Source: an unidentified bacterial endosymbiont (GTDB taxonomy: Bacteria; Pseudomonadota; Gammaproteobacteria; Enterobacterales; G038960095). From it: DNA of 64,000 nucleotides. The stretch spans positions 310,001 through 374,000 of the forward strand of contig NZ_OU907312.1 of assembly GCF_918320885.1 (NCBI RefSeq). Direction: 5' to 3'. Below the pieces are notes generated by a model, which made no database searches, was not told where the DNA came from, and worked only from the letters and a program-made list of their open reading frames with translations. The position numbers were made by a program, and so were the translations under genes. Shown piece after piece: positions 1 to 9,657 of this stretch; position 1 is the first letter of the stretch; every line of letters starts with the position of its first letter.

Positions 1-92
1 TCTTCGTTTAACAACTTCAGGGACTGTTCATCAGCTACTGACTGCTGCTGGCCAGACACACTCGCTTTATGGATAGAATTTATAAAATACAT
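1..92 (-). CDS. 5' end of an unrecognised gene running off the left edge
   Basis: An ATG at 92 (minus strand) opens a frame of 30 codons that is still open at base 1, starting MYFINSIHKASVSG. The start lies 8 bases after the stop codon of the 640-residue gene upstream, so translational coupling is possible; there is no clear Shine-Dalgarno sequence of its own. The product is not recognisable from 30 residues. It could be a second accessory gene in the same transcript or a chance frame. Confidence 0.35.
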   Translation of the reverse strand, partial: MYFINSIHKASVSGQQQSVADEQSLKLLNE

Positions 93-100
93 TAATACAG

Positions 101-2023
101 TCAGCCATCGTTGTTGAATGAATGATCACGTGCTGGATGAGGCAGCAGCAGTGAGGTGGTCACCACCTCACAGGGTGGACCAGCGGGGGGCTCAAGTACT
201 CCAGACGCTGTGGGGCCAGCAGCTGCCAGGCTATGTATCAGCCGATCGAAATCAGCCATATGCTCAGAGAATTCATGCCAAAGATCTCTAATCACACAGT
301 CTTGCTCGGTCAAGCTCAGCTTAACGTATTGAGCTACTTCAGCAGAGACTAAACAAAAAAGTTGCCCAGGCACCGCCCCAAACTCCTCCAAACACGCCTG
401 TTTAAGTTCAGGCAAGCATTCAGACAGGCGGATAAAGAGGCTCTCAGCCTCGCAAAACTCCCACTCTGAGCCGGAGGTAGTTTGACGTGGTCCAAAGAAC
501 TTCCGAAAATGGTCTTTAGCAGCCCCTTGATCAAATATCAGTGCCTCATTCATCAGTTGATCAGCTATCACAGCGGGGTAGATGAAGTTTAAAGGCTGCT
601 CGGCCGGGGAGTGCTCTACGCTTGGGTCCTGCCTCATAGGCTCTGCTGCCGGGGAAACTGGGGTCATTTGCTCGCTATCGGCCGCGGAACTCTTCGAGGA
701 TTGGAGCTCTGTTAACCTATGCTGGCTGACATCAATGGCTTTTTCATCCTGTTTTCTAACAATCAGTTTATTAGCTCGAGACTCTTTTCTGACAAAATAG
801 GCTTTGTCACTAAATAATGCAGCATATTTTCTGAGCGGCTCGGTTACTGGTAAAGGCTCTCTAACAATAAGTGTATAATGTACATTGTCCTCTCTATCAT
901 CAGCCGGTAACTGCTCCTCACGGGTCGCATTATCGGTTATAAAAGCTGTTTTTTCAGGCTTTAAGTGCATTTTAATAGCGGAATAGCTTAAGCTTGAGGG
1001 CTGCCTCATCCGCAATTCTGCAGCTGCAACCGGGGTAAAAAGTTCGCTGTGCTGTTTTATAATTGGTACTAACAATTTAACAGGCTTGATTAATAAACCC
1101 TTACCAGCCGCTCGTGATAAAAGGGGTGTTTTCATAGCATGACGTCTAGGTTGATGACTGCCTGATAAACCAAGGCGCTCTCTTTTCGAAGAGCCAATGC
1201 TTTTGCGGGATAATCGATTTTTATCAGGTCGATAGAATTTTTTGACAAAACAAGACTTTTTCTTAAACGGTTCAGTGGTTTTTCTTAACTGCTTCATTCT
1301 TCTTGAATGCCTTATAAAAACAACTTCATAAGGTACACTGTTTTCTCTATTACCAGCAGGTGCCTGCTCTTCTCTGCTCGCATTATCGGCTACAACCGCT
1401 AGCGTGAGCTCTTTTAAACTCCCTACTTTACGAACTGATCGACCAGAAGGCGGTAAGCCTGGGAGCGACGGCTCGTTCTGTGTCCGCGGTTGTTCCGGGG
1501 GCTGCTCCGGTGGTGGCTTTGACGGTGGCCAGTGAGGCATAACGATGGTTAATGGCGGACTCAAGAATGCGAGGGGCAGTCGTAGAGGTCTGGTTGTGAG
1601 CTCCGGGGGTGGCTCACAGGGCTTAGTCCTCGACAGCACCACCCCCCAGCTGCTTGGCTGGAGTGCCCAGGAGTGACGATAGACCGCGTCAACCGTGGGT
1701 GGCGTGGCGGGCCTGGGCAGCCGAATGGTGACTAGATCTGAAATTTTTGGTAGCTGCTGTAGACCGAAGAACTGGGGAGCGTCAACACTGTTGACCGTGA
1801 CCTCCCACAGCGGTCTGCCTCGTGCTGGCGTTGGCAGCGATCTCTCCGGCTCAGACTCTGCTGCCGGCAGGCCTGAAGTCGCCGGCCGGATCGCTGCTAA
1901 GGCTTGCTGGGTTGTCGATAGCCGAGCAAGACGCTGTCGTAGTGAGCGCTTGCGATTTTTCAACCGCTTCTTCTTATGCCGCTTCCTTGGGCTTTTTTTA
2001 GGGACTCCGGTACTCTTTTTCAT
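101..2023 (-). CDS. Unrecognised 640-residue protein with basic N-terminus and internal duplication
   Basis: Family not recognised. The N-terminus (residues 2-32) is extremely Lys/Arg-rich, followed by a Pro-rich stretch (about 100-195). An internal duplication is visible: DNASREEQ at 213-220 recurs as DNATREEQ at 364-371, each followed by a similar roughly 60-residue block. A second pair, SELFTPVAAAE (326-336) and SEQMTPVSPAAE (450-461), suggests two and a half diverged units. The last 170 residues look globular. No signal peptide or membrane segment is seen. The start has a purine-rich GGGGAAGAG upstream. Conservation of the repeat at protein level argues that the frame is really translated. 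Length, low complexity and location next to another orphan fit a host-directed or surface protein, but that is inference. Confidence 0.6.
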   Translation of the reverse strand: MKKSTGVPKKSPRKRHKKKRLKNRKRSLRQRLARLSTTQQALAAIRPATSGLPAAESEPERSLPTPARGRPLWEVTVNSVDAPQFFGLQQLPKISDLVTIRLPRPATPPTVDAVYRHSWALQPSSWGVVLSRTKPCEPPPELTTRPLRLPLAFLSPPLTIVMPHWPPSKPPPEQPPEQPRTQNEPSLPGLPPSGRSVRKVGSLKELTLAVVADNASREEQAPAGNRENSVPYEVVFIRHSRRMKQLRKTTEPFKKKSCFVKKFYRPDKNRLSRKSIGSSKRERLGLSGSHQPRRHAMKTPLLSRAAGKGLLIKPVKLLVPIIKQHSELFTPVAAAELRMRQPSSLSYSAIKMHLKPEKTAFITDNATREEQLPADDREDNVHYTLIVREPLPVTEPLRKYAALFSDKAYFVRKESRANKLIVRKQDEKAIDVSQHRLTELQSSKSSAADSEQMTPVSPAAEPMRQDPSVEHSPAEQPLNFIYPAVIADQLMNEALIFDQGAAKDHFRKFFGPRQTTSGSEWEFCEAESLFIRLSECLPELKQACLEEFGAVPGQLFCLVSAEVAQYVKLSLTEQDCVIRDLWHEFSEHMADFDRLIHSLAAAGPTASGVLEPPAGPPCEVVTTSLLLPHPARDHSFNNDG

Positions 2024-2228
2024 ACGTTGTTGTCGCTCTTCCCCTTTGTCAGCTGCGGCGGTTTAAAAACACCCGCACCCTCCCAAGCCGTCACGCGCTA
2101 CTGCCAGCCTCTGACTTTCAGGATAAGTAGGCTACTCCCCCCTGAATATTAAAAATAGGTTACAAAATTTTACAGCAGAGGCTGTCATACTGACCGAACT
2201 GAGCCCATTGGGTATTCGTGAGCCCGCT

Positions 2229-2257
2229 TTGACAACCATCAACATTAGAACTAGTAG
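2229..2257 (+). promoter_or_regulatory. Candidate promoter for the 309-residue gene
   Basis: A perfect TTGACA at 2229-2234 is followed after 17 bases by a poor -10 (TAGTAG, 2252-2257). The octamer TAGTAGTT is repeated at 2252-2259 and 2265-2272, which might be a regulator site. This is the only promoter-like signal seen in the 274-bp gap between the two divergent orphan genes. Confidence 0.3.
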
Positions 2258-2297
2258 TTAGTGTTAGTAGTTTGAAACAGTTCAGAGGAGTGATCTC

Positions 2298-3227
2298 ATG
2301 ATCCACTACAGCCACTTGAGCCATTGGCTCAGGACTCCGACTGCCATCAGGCAGGCCGTCAACCCTTATGACTGGATTGCTGAGTTATCACAAGTATTAG
2401 TTCAGGAGCGCTGGTGTCGAACGGGAGAGTCGATTTGCAACGGCGATATCGCTAGCACTATTATGCAGGGAATTGATTTGAGCCTTTTTAAAGAGCCCTC
2501 ATTGAATGCCGTGATAGCCGTACTCGACAAATATGCCGAGGCTCCGGGCTCCTTAAGTGATGAGGCCAAGCGTCAAGTGATCAGGTATTGTGCTGGTCTG
2601 CAGCAGGGTTCTAATCATAGTCCAGCATTGATGGCCGAGGAGGGTCAACCGATGAAAGTTAGCGTGCTGAATAGCAGCGGGGTTTTAAATTCGTCCTCTC
2701 CTGCGCAACACCACAGGATTACTGAAGTCAGCACAACCACGGGGACAACAAACCGTAGTGCCTATCCTAGGCCCAGTACCCCAACGGCCTCCTGTCTGAT
2801 AGCGAGCTCCAACCGATCCACCCCGCTAGCTTACCACGGGAGAGTCTCAGCAGCCGAACCACCGCCCGTTGTGGACACTGCTAGCGGTTCGGTAGGGTTC
2901 TCCTGTGCACCGGTTCACCAACCGATTCTCTTTGGCGCCTGGCCGGTTCCCCATCGCTTTCGTAGAAACAGGGCTGCCTTGCCGGCCATTCCTGAGAGGA
3001 GCCTACCGGTATCAGAGGGGCCAAAAGAGACGCCAAACTGGTTAAGGCAGACCGCCCAATTAGTCGCCCAGATGAGCTGTCAGTCGATCACCAGCGAACA
3101 GGTGATCACTGCGCTGGATAGCGTGGTAGGCTGTCGCCTGACAGAGGCGGGAGATCGCCAGACCCCGGTGGCTCCAGACACTAGGTTCCAGGTGGACGAC
3201 TCACCGCTCTTGATCAGCCGCCGTTGA
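2298..3227 (+). CDS. Unrecognised 309-residue protein
   Basis: The start is well supported: GAGGAG sits 8 bases before the ATG. Residues 1-105 look like a folded helical domain (contains NPYDWIAELSQVLVQERW and a Lys/Arg-poor helical stretch). Residues 110-235 are Ser/Thr/Pro-rich and probably disordered. Residues 245-290 form a second short helical block (NWLRQTAQLVAQM). No signal peptide, TM segment or known motif is visible. It is divergent from the 640-residue orphan and precedes rhlB tail to tail with only 21 bases between. The ordered-disordered-ordered layout is common in secreted effectors, but nothing here proves that. Confidence 0.6.
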   Translation: MIHYSHLSHWLRTPTAIRQAVNPYDWIAELSQVLVQERWCRTGESICNGDIASTIMQGIDLSLFKEPSLNAVIAVLDKYAEAPGSLSDEAKRQVIRYCAGLQQGSNHSPALMAEEGQPMKVSVLNSSGVLNSSSPAQHHRITEVSTTTGTTNRSAYPRPSTPTASCLIASSNRSTPLAYHGRVSAAEPPPVVDTASGSVGFSCAPVHQPILFGAWPVPHRFRRNRAALPAIPERSLPVSEGPKETPNWLRQTAQLVAQMSCQSITSEQVITALDSVVGCRLTEAGDRQTPVAPDTRFQVDDSPLLISRR

Positions 3228-3248
3228 TAGCCCACAACACCGGCAGCA

Positions 3249-4499
3249 CTATCGAGCGGCGCTGCCTGGCGGGCTCACCCGGCGCCGAGGGCGGCGTTGG
3301 TGAGGCTTAGCTGGATCGGGCAGGTGACGGAGTAAAGCCTGGGGATCATATTGGCTGACTGGCAGTGAGTGGCCGATAAAGGACTCAATGGCCGGTAGGT
3401 TGACCGCATAGTTCTCACAAGCAAAGCTAATCGCCTGCCCAGAGGCCCCGATGCGCCCGGTTCGGCCAATCCGGTGCACATACTCCTCATAATCATCGGG
3501 TAGATCATAGTTAAAAACATGCGTGACTTCTGGAATATGCAGTCCACGCGCCGCCACGTCGGTGGCCACTAAGATATCTAACTGCCCTTGCGTAAATTGT
3601 GACAAAATTTTCAACCGCTTCGCCTGGGGCACATCACCGGTCAATAGGCCAACCCGGTGCCTATCGGCTAACAGGTAGCGGTGCAGCTGTTCACAACTCT
3701 GTTTGGTGTTGGCAAACACGATGCAGCGTTCGGGCCACTCCTCTTCAATCAAGGTCTGTAATAGGGCTCTTTTGTCATCTTGTGCTGGATAAAAGAGCTC
3801 CTCTTGTACAGCTTTCCCTAAGTGCTGCTCTGGCAGGACAATAATCTGCTGCGGGCAGTGCGCTTGTTCAAAAGCCAACTCATGCACCCGGGCCGTGAGG
3901 GTGGCTGAGAACAGCAAATTCCGCCGCTGCTTCGCTGCTGGCATGCGGCGCAGCAGTGTACGAATATCTTTGATAAAACTCACATCGCATAAACGATCAG
4001 CTTCATCTAACACTAATACTTGAAGCAGTTCAAAGTTGATCACCTGCTGCCTCAAGTAGTCCACCAGGCGTCCTGGGGTACCAATCAGGATTTCAACGCC
4101 GGCCGTGAGCGTTTTCAGCTGCTTGTCATAGCTTTCACCCCCATAGGCCAACCCCAGTCGTAAACCGCTCGCCTCAGCAAAGGGTTGCGCATTGCTATGG
4201 ATCTGTACCGCCAGCTCACGTGTTGGGGCCAATATCAGCGCCCGTGGTTGGTTCAGTTGGCGATCAGGGAGATCAGGCTGGACCAACAGCTGATGAAAGG
4301 TCGCCAATAGAAAAGCTAAGGTTTTCCCAGTGCCTGTTTGCGCTTGCCCCAGAATATCTTGACCAGACACCATCAGTGGCAGTGCTAAGGCTTGGATTGG
4401 CGTACAATAGTCAAAACCTAAGCGCTCAAGAGGCTGTAACAGCCTAGGGTGTAGCGCGAAGTCGGTAAATCTTTCAGTGGTTAAATGTGTTTTATTCAT
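3249..4499 (-). CDS. rhlB: ATP-dependent RNA helicase RhlB
   Basis: DEAD-box helicase that unwinds structured RNA, in enterobacteria as a partner of RNase E in the degradosome. All motifs are present in order: Q motif around residues 29-36, Walker A AQTGTGKT (53-60), PTREL (92-96), TPGR (141-144), DEAD (165-168), SAT (198-200), ATDVAARGL (312-320) and HRIGRTGR (342-349). The 416 residues compare with 421 in E. coli, and the usual Arg-rich tail is kept (RRPRRR near the end), which binds RNA. It is divergent from trxA, the arrangement seen in E. coli. Nothing unusual. Confidence 0.95.
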   Translation of the reverse strand: MNKTHLTTERFTDFALHPRLLQPLERLGFDYCTPIQALALPLMVSGQDILGQAQTGTGKTLAFLLATFHQLLVQPDLPDRQLNQPRALILAPTRELAVQIHSNAQPFAEASGLRLGLAYGGESYDKQLKTLTAGVEILIGTPGRLVDYLRQQVINFELLQVLVLDEADRLCDVSFIKDIRTLLRRMPAAKQRRNLLFSATLTARVHELAFEQAHCPQQIIVLPEQHLGKAVQEELFYPAQDDKRALLQTLIEEEWPERCIVFANTKQSCEQLHRYLLADRHRVGLLTGDVPQAKRLKILSQFTQGQLDILVATDVAARGLHIPEVTHVFNYDLPDDYEEYVHRIGRTGRIGASGQAISFACENYAVNLPAIESFIGHSLPVSQYDPQALLRHLPDPAKPHQRRPRRRVSPPGSAAR

Positions 4500-4627
4500 G
4501 ATGTGCTAGGTGCTAAAGTCATCCGGTTGTGCTTGATTTAGGGTGGTTTCTCAATTCAAATAGTGCAGCCCGTCGAGAACATCCCCTCACTGTTGAATCG
4601 TCAACTATAAACTGCTGGAGTAAAAAT

Positions 4628-4957
4628 ATGAACGATAATCTAGTTCAGCTGACCGATGCTACGTTTGATAGCCTGGTTTTACACAACCAATCCTTACCCA
4701 TATTGGTCGATTTTTGGGCAGAGTGGTGTGGTCCCTGTAAAGCTTTGTCACCTATTTTAGAGGCGTTAGCTGATGAGTACCAAGGTCGCGTGATTGTGGC
4801 AAAATTAAATATTGATGAAAACCCCGTCACCGCGCCGAAGTATCATATCCGCAGCATTCCAACCCTGCTATTATTCAAACAGGGAGCCGTGGTGGCTACT
4901 CAGGTGGGCGGACTATCCACAAAAGAGCTAGGTGATTTTTTAAAAAAACATCTATAA
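4628..4957 (+). CDS. trxA: Thioredoxin 1
   Basis: Small cytoplasmic dithiol oxidoreductase that reduces protein disulfides using electrons from TrxB. The active site WCGPC is at residues 33-37 and the cis-proline loop SIPTLLLF follows later. Starting at the ATG at 4628 gives 109 residues, the same as E. coli, with GGAG 8-9 bases upstream. The frame is open further upstream to 4529, but that 33-residue extension has no homology and no ribosome site. It lies between rhlB and rho as in E. coli. Confidence 0.96.
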   Translation: MNDNLVQLTDATFDSLVLHNQSLPILVDFWAEWCGPCKALSPILEALADEYQGRVIVAKLNIDENPVTAPKYHIRSIPTLLLFKQGAVVATQVGGLSTKELGDFLKKHL

Positions 4958-5610
4958 TCGTAGCAGTCCAAGCAGCAGCCATGATACTGTTGGTCGCGTA
5001 CCGGGGTCTAATATTGCTTCTAGACAGGTTAGCGGGCTGGTGATATGCTGGCCGAAAAGCAGGTGGGCCCTTAGGCTTGAACCAGGGCTGCCCGCCGTCG
5101 TTGGTCTTTGATCGCTGACTGGGGGCTGCCTTTGCAACGTCTTCAAGCTCTCTTCTGATCACCCATGATAAGACATTTCCAGGGTAAAGCCACTGGGCAG
5201 AGCACTGTGATGATGGTCGTTGAATCAGACTTGCCGGTTATTCTGGTCTACTGCTGGCAGCTGAAGAGCAGGCTGGCTGGCTGGCGACTAGCTGACTGTC
5301 AGCGGGGTGCAGGGTCCACACCCTGTCATGCTGAGAAGCGAGCCAATCTATTGATTCAATCAGAAAGAAAGGGTTAGTCGTCCACTGCTGAGTGTGATCA
5401 CTTAAGATGGCTCACAGAGTGTCTCATAAGAGGTGGGAGTAGTTTGCAGCAGAAGCACAGTGCCTCACTAACCTGATAAACCTATCGGCGTTTTCCTAAC
5501 GGAGTCTTTTCTATTTTTACGTCCTCGACCTGTTGTCCTAGTAACTCATTTATCCGCTGCGAACTGTCAGCATTACCCTTTTCTTTTATTCAGTATTAAG
5601 AACTTACTGT
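4958..5610 (+). other. 653-bp trxA-rho gap, probable long rho leader
   Basis: No gene is supported here. A 70-codon frame at 5165-5377 matches nothing recognisable and has no ribosome site. In E. coli rho is preceded by a long leader through which Rho represses its own synthesis; the gap position and its C-rich, G-poor stretch just before rho (about 5515-5600) would suit that, but no terminator-like hairpin or rhoL-like peptide was identified. Confidence 0.4.
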
Positions 5611-6879
5611 ATGAATTTAACCGAACTAAAAACAAAACCCGTTGCTGAACTGATTAAGTTAGCAGAATCTATTGGATTAGAAAACTTAGCCAGAACGCGC
5701 AAGCAAGATATGATCTTCACTATCCTGAAGCAGCATGCAAAGAGTGGTGAAGACATCTTTGGCGATGGGGTTCTAGAAATCTTACAAGATGGTTTTGGCT
5801 TTTTACGCTCAGCCGACTGCTCCTACCTGGCTGGGCCTGATGATATCTATGTCTCTCCGAGTCAGATCCGCCGCTTTAATCTCCGGACTGGCGATACGAT
5901 TTCAGGGACTATTCGGCCACCCAAAGAGGTCGAACGCTATTTTGCCTTATTAAAGGTTGACCAAGTCAATTACGATAAGCCAGAAAATGTCCGTAATAAA
6001 ATTCTCTTTGAAAATTTAACCCCCCTGCACCCTAACGTCCGTTTACGTATGGAACGGGGTAATGGCTCGACAGAAGATATCACTGCCAGAGTGTTAGATC
6101 TGGCAGCCCCAATTGGTAAAGGACAACGCGGCTTAATCGTTGCACCGCCGAAAGCGGGTAAAACAATCTTAATGCAGAATATCGCTCTCAGCATCGCGCA
6201 TAACCATCCAGACTGTGAATTGATCATGCTATTGATTGATGAGCGCCCTGAAGAGGTGACCGAAATGAAGCGCTTAGTCAAAGGGGAGGTCGTGGCCTCT
6301 ACCTTTGATGAGCCGGCAACCCGGCATATTCAAGTGGCAGAAATGGTCATCGAACAGGCCAAGCGTTTGGTTGAGCATAAAAAAGATGTGGTGATTCTTT
6401 TAGATTCGATGACCCGTTTAGCCCGCGCTTACAACACCGTGGTGCCTGCCTCCGGCAAGGTGCTTACCGGTGGGGTTGATGCGAACGCGCTGCACCGCCC
6501 CAAACGCTTTTTTGGCGCTGCCCGCAATGTCGAAGAGGGGGGGAGTTTAACCATCATTGCTAGCGCCCTGGTGGAGACCGGCTCCAAGATGGATGAGGTT
6601 ATCTACGAAGAGTTTAAAGGAACTGGTAATTTAGAGCTGCACTTGTCACGAAAAATTGCTGAAAAACGGGTATTCCCCGCCATTGACTATAATCGTTCAG
6701 GAACCCGTCGTGAAGAGCTCCTGACCACCCCAGATGAACTGCAAAAGATGTGGATATTGCGTAAAATCTTGCACTCTATGGGAGAGATAGAGACCATGGA
6801 GTTTTTAATTAAGCAGTTATCGAGCTCCAAAACCAATGAAGATTTTTTCGATATGATGAAACGCTCCAAGGCCGTTTGA
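5611..6879 (+). CDS. rho: Transcription termination factor Rho
   Basis: Hexameric RNA-dependent ATPase that terminates transcription. The N-terminal domain is followed by the primary RNA-binding fold (about 48-120, with GFGFLRS at 61-67). The motor domain has Walker A at 178-185 (APPKAGKT) and Walker B VVILLD at 260-265; the Q- and R-loop regions are intact. At 422 residues it is three longer than E. coli because of a short C-terminal extension (KAV after MMKRS). The ATG lacks a strong Shine-Dalgarno, only TTAAGAAC upstream. It converges on trmA with 27 bases between. Confidence 0.97.
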   Translation: MNLTELKTKPVAELIKLAESIGLENLARTRKQDMIFTILKQHAKSGEDIFGDGVLEILQDGFGFLRSADCSYLAGPDDIYVSPSQIRRFNLRTGDTISGTIRPPKEVERYFALLKVDQVNYDKPENVRNKILFENLTPLHPNVRLRMERGNGSTEDITARVLDLAAPIGKGQRGLIVAPPKAGKTILMQNIALSIAHNHPDCELIMLLIDERPEEVTEMKRLVKGEVVASTFDEPATRHIQVAEMVIEQAKRLVEHKKDVVILLDSMTRLARAYNTVVPASGKVLTGGVDANALHRPKRFFGAARNVEEGGSLTIIASALVETGSKMDEVIYEEFKGTGNLELHLSRKIAEKRVFPAIDYNRSGTRREELLTTPDELQKMWILRKILHSMGEIETMEFLIKQLSSSKTNEDFFDMMKRSKAV

Positions 6880-6906
6880 TCACTTTTCCTGTGAAAAACC
6901 GCACCA

Positions 6907-8010
6907 TTAGCGACGTTGTAGTAGCACACCGCACTCGCTATGGTCCGTATAAGGGAACTGATCAAACAGGGCACACTGGGCAATCGCATGGGTTTGAGAT
7001 AACCGGGAGAGATTATCCCCCAGGGTCTTGGGGTTGCAGGAGAAGTAAAGAATCTGATCATAGTGTTGGATCCAGCGCAAGGTCGCTGCATCTAAGCCGC
7101 AGCGGGGTGGATCTACTAAGACGGTTTGACAGTGAAAATCACTTAAAGTGATCGCTGCTAAGCGTCGAAAAGTTCTTTCTCTGTGGAGCGCCTGCCTGAG
7201 TTCAGAGGCGGAAAGTCGTACAACCTGCACATTCTCAATATGATTAAACGTCAGATTGTGCTGCGCCGCCTGTACCGCTGCTTTAACCACTTCTGTGGCT
7301 AATACCTGTCGAAAATGCTGGGCTAACGGCAGGGTAAAGTTACCGCTACCGCAGTAGAGTTCCAACAGATCACCCGTAGAGCCCCTCAGTCTATCGCAGG
7401 CCCAACTCAACATCTGGCAGTTTACCTGAGCATTGGGTTGGGTAAAAGTTCCCTCAATTTGTCGGTAGTGGAACTGCCGCCCCTGGATGGAGAGCACCTC
7501 ATCGATAAAGGGGTGATCGACACTGATACACTGCTTTAGAGCACGACCCACTATTTGCAAAGTAATCCCCAGCGCTTGCTGCACCCGATCACGTAGCTGT
7601 CGTGCTAGCTCACGCCAGTTTGCTGTTAAGGGGCGATGGTAGAGTAACGTAACCAATCCGGCGCCACTTAAACTAGAGAGATAATCAATCCGAAACAGCT
7701 TGTAGCGCAGCTCTGGGGTGATCCGTAAGCCACGCATGATTTCCGGCATCAAACGGTTAATCAGTTGGCTGGCCGCTGGAAAGTGATCGATCCGAAACCA
7801 GGATCGATTGGTCGGATTAAACATCACCTGATAGAGATCAGCCCCCTCATGCCAGATGCGAAACTCAACCCGCTGTCGGTAATGACTGACCGGTGAGGCG
7901 AAGCATGCTACAGGAGGCGCTTGGTAAGCAGCCAGTAAGGTTTGCAACCGCTGGCGCTTCGCCGCCAACAGCTGGGGATAGTGTTCAATGGGAAGGTGCA
8001 GCGGGGTCAT
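6907..8010 (-). CDS. trmA: tRNA/tmRNA (uracil-C5)-methyltransferase TrmA
   Basis: SAM-dependent enzyme that makes 5-methyluridine 54 in the T-loop of tRNAs. The protein follows E. coli TrmA along its length: SPVSHYRQRVEFRIWH near the N-terminus, the SAM-binding LLELYCGSGNFTLPLA, then DPPRCGLD and FSCNPKTL, which hold the catalytic Cys region, and a C-terminal E(C)GVLL motif. The start is taken at the ATG at 8010 (MTPLHLPIEHY), with AAGGAG 5 bases upstream; this gives 367 residues against 366 in E. coli. Its start overlaps the stop of the TehA-like gene as ATGA, so the two are probably co-translated. Confidence 0.95.
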   Translation of the reverse strand: MTPLHLPIEHYPQLLAAKRQRLQTLLAAYQAPPVACFASPVSHYRQRVEFRIWHEGADLYQVMFNPTNRSWFRIDHFPAASQLINRLMPEIMRGLRITPELRYKLFRIDYLSSLSGAGLVTLLYHRPLTANWRELARQLRDRVQQALGITLQIVGRALKQCISVDHPFIDEVLSIQGRQFHYRQIEGTFTQPNAQVNCQMLSWACDRLRGSTGDLLELYCGSGNFTLPLAQHFRQVLATEVVKAAVQAAQHNLTFNHIENVQVVRLSASELRQALHRERTFRRLAAITLSDFHCQTVLVDPPRCGLDAATLRWIQHYDQILYFSCNPKTLGDNLSRLSQTHAIAQCALFDQFPYTDHSECGVLLQRR

Positions 8011-9050
8011 GGCACTCCTTGATGATTGCCTGACTGGTGGGGCCTGCTGCTCCAATAATAGTGTAGGTAGCGCAGTGAGACATAGGTGATGATCAGCGTA
8101 GCAATGACAATCTCCATAGTTGCCATCCAGTACACTTGGTCAGCATAATCCTGAGCGAGTTCGTACTGGCTCAGCAGGGCGGATAACTTGTACAGTGCGG
8201 TGGCGCCAATCGCCATCGGAAAGGTAAAGGCAGCATAAGCTGGGCTGAAGGGCAACTGTAACAGACGAAAAAATGCGCAGTAAGTGACCACGGTCATCAG
8301 CACAGCAATGCCCAATAGCAATGAACAGAGCAGCAGCGAAGGTACGGAGACCACACTCAGGTAGCCTGCCAATACCAGGCTTGCAGGGGCCGCCAGAATG
8401 GCAATAGTCGGTTTGGCGCTATCAGGCACTTCATGAAAGAATAGCAAGCGATAGATCATGAGCGGTAACAGAATCAGACAACTTAACATACCGAAGGTCA
8501 GTAACACCAGGGACAACGGGATAAACTGTGCTCCAGGTACTGTGAGAGCCGCAACAACAATCCCAACAGGTGGAACGAACCAACTGGGTACCATCTGGTG
8601 CATAGAGAACGCCTGGGCACGATGATAGCAGAAGCTTATCAAGGCAGTGATATGGCTTATCACTGCAGTCAACCAGAGGATCTGAGCTGCTACGGGATGA
8701 AAAAGTCCCACGGTTTTCGAGATCACCATTGTCGCCATGGCAAAGGTGGGGAGGATACTGCCGACGACGGGATGTTGCAGATCCTGGAGCAGGCTATCGG
8801 GATGTCGTGTAAATTTGGCGATCAGCGCTGACAGCAAGCTGGCCGCGATGACCGCCCCGGTGATCTGCCCCCAACCCTGCAGGGGTAGCGCATTCTCTAG
8901 GTACCAGCCCAGACTCGCAATGCCCAGTGCGAGGCTAGCCAGCGGTGTTGGCAGGGTTCGCAGCCTAAGAGATAGGGTATTGAACAGAGCGGCGCCTCCC
9001 CAATAGTTTTGTGAGGTTTGAGTATAAATATAAAGAGGTGAGCTTGCCAA
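8007..9050 (-). CDS. TDT/SLAC1-family TehA-like membrane protein
   Basis: Predicted inner-membrane protein of 347 residues with about ten hydrophobic helices, separated by short loops, and the family's early PLASLALGIASLGW segment (residues 35-48). The TDT family includes TehA, the SLAC1 anion channel and malate/sulfite exporters; the substrate cannot be decided from sequence. The upstream neighbour trmA (downstream in transcription) overlaps by 4 bases. The assumed start has no strong ribosome site, and an initiation a few codons later would not affect the membrane part. Confidence 0.8.
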   Translation of the reverse strand: MASSPLYIYTQTSQNYWGGAALFNTLSLRLRTLPTPLASLALGIASLGWYLENALPLQGWGQITGAVIAASLLSALIAKFTRHPDSLLQDLQHPVVGSILPTFAMATMVISKTVGLFHPVAAQILWLTAVISHITALISFCYHRAQAFSMHQMVPSWFVPPVGIVVAALTVPGAQFIPLSLVLLTFGMLSCLILLPLMIYRLLFFHEVPDSAKPTIAILAAPASLVLAGYLSVVSVPSLLLCSLLLGIAVLMTVVTYCAFFRLLQLPFSPAYAAFTFPMAIGATALYKLSALLSQYELAQDYADQVYWMATMEIVIATLIITYVSLRYLHYYWSSRPHQSGNHQGVP

Positions 9051-9306
9051 GGGTACTCTTAGATCTCATAGAATCTCCGCAAGGAAAAGCACAATTTCAG
9101 TAGTGGAAGGAGGTGAATAGTGTTTTGCTGCTCTTTTTTTCGTCTCCATCACTCTATGCTCTCATAGGGAAACAGGGGAATCTCCGGAAAACCCGAGGCG
9201 ATTCATGACCAAGTGGTGAGAGTAGATTATGAAGTAACAAAAACTTGAATAATAATCTGTAGCTTATATAATGGAGCTATCAGCTATGATTGATGAGGAC
9301 TGAATT

Positions 9307-9657
9307 TTGTGGACCGTAGTGTTAACCCCACGATTTTATGCCTGGTTACACGAACAGGAAAATGGGATGCAAGAAAAGGTACTGGCAAATCTGACCAACC
9401 TTGAAACGTATGGTCCGAAACTGTCACGTCCCTATGCAGATACCGTGAAAGGTTCCAGGCACAAAAACATGAAGGAGCTACGCGTACAGTATTCAGGCAG
9501 CCCAATACGTGCATTTTTTGCTTTCGACCATGAAAGACAGGCTATCGTACTCTGTGCTGGTTACAAAAGTAATAACAAGCGATTTTATGAGACGATGCTC
9601 CGCATTGCGGACGAAGAATTTACTGCTCATTTATCCGGGATGGAGGGAAAAAAATGA
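9307..9657 (+). CDS. HigB/RelE-superfamily toxin (Gp49-like)
   Basis: 116 residues, predicted mRNA interferase toxin of a type II toxin-antitoxin pair. Features typical of the phage Gp49/HigB-like branch are visible: a helical N-terminus, SRPYADTVKGSRHKNMKELR in the middle, then IRAFFAFD and VLCAGYKSNNKRFY. The start is a TTG at 9307 with AGGA 7 bases before it. The stop overlaps the antitoxin ATG as ATGA, toxin first, which is the HigBA order. Both genes appear intact. Confidence 0.85.
   Translation: MWTVVLTPRFYAWLHEQENGMQEKVLANLTNLETYGPKLSRPYADTVKGSRHKNMKELRVQYSGSPIRAFFAFDHERQAIVLCAGYKSNNKRFYETMLRIADEEFTAHLSGMEGKK

Noticed and set aside
582-800. Plus-strand 72-codon frame inside the 640-codon gene
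   Set aside because: Shadow of the longer minus-strand frame, which shows protein-level repeats.
4529-4627. 33-codon N-terminal extension of thioredoxin
   Set aside because: No homology or ribosome site; the ATG at 4628 gives the standard 109-residue protein.
5165-5377. 70-codon frame between trxA and rho
   Set aside because: No ribosome site, no recognisable family, and not similar to the rho leader peptide of E. coli.
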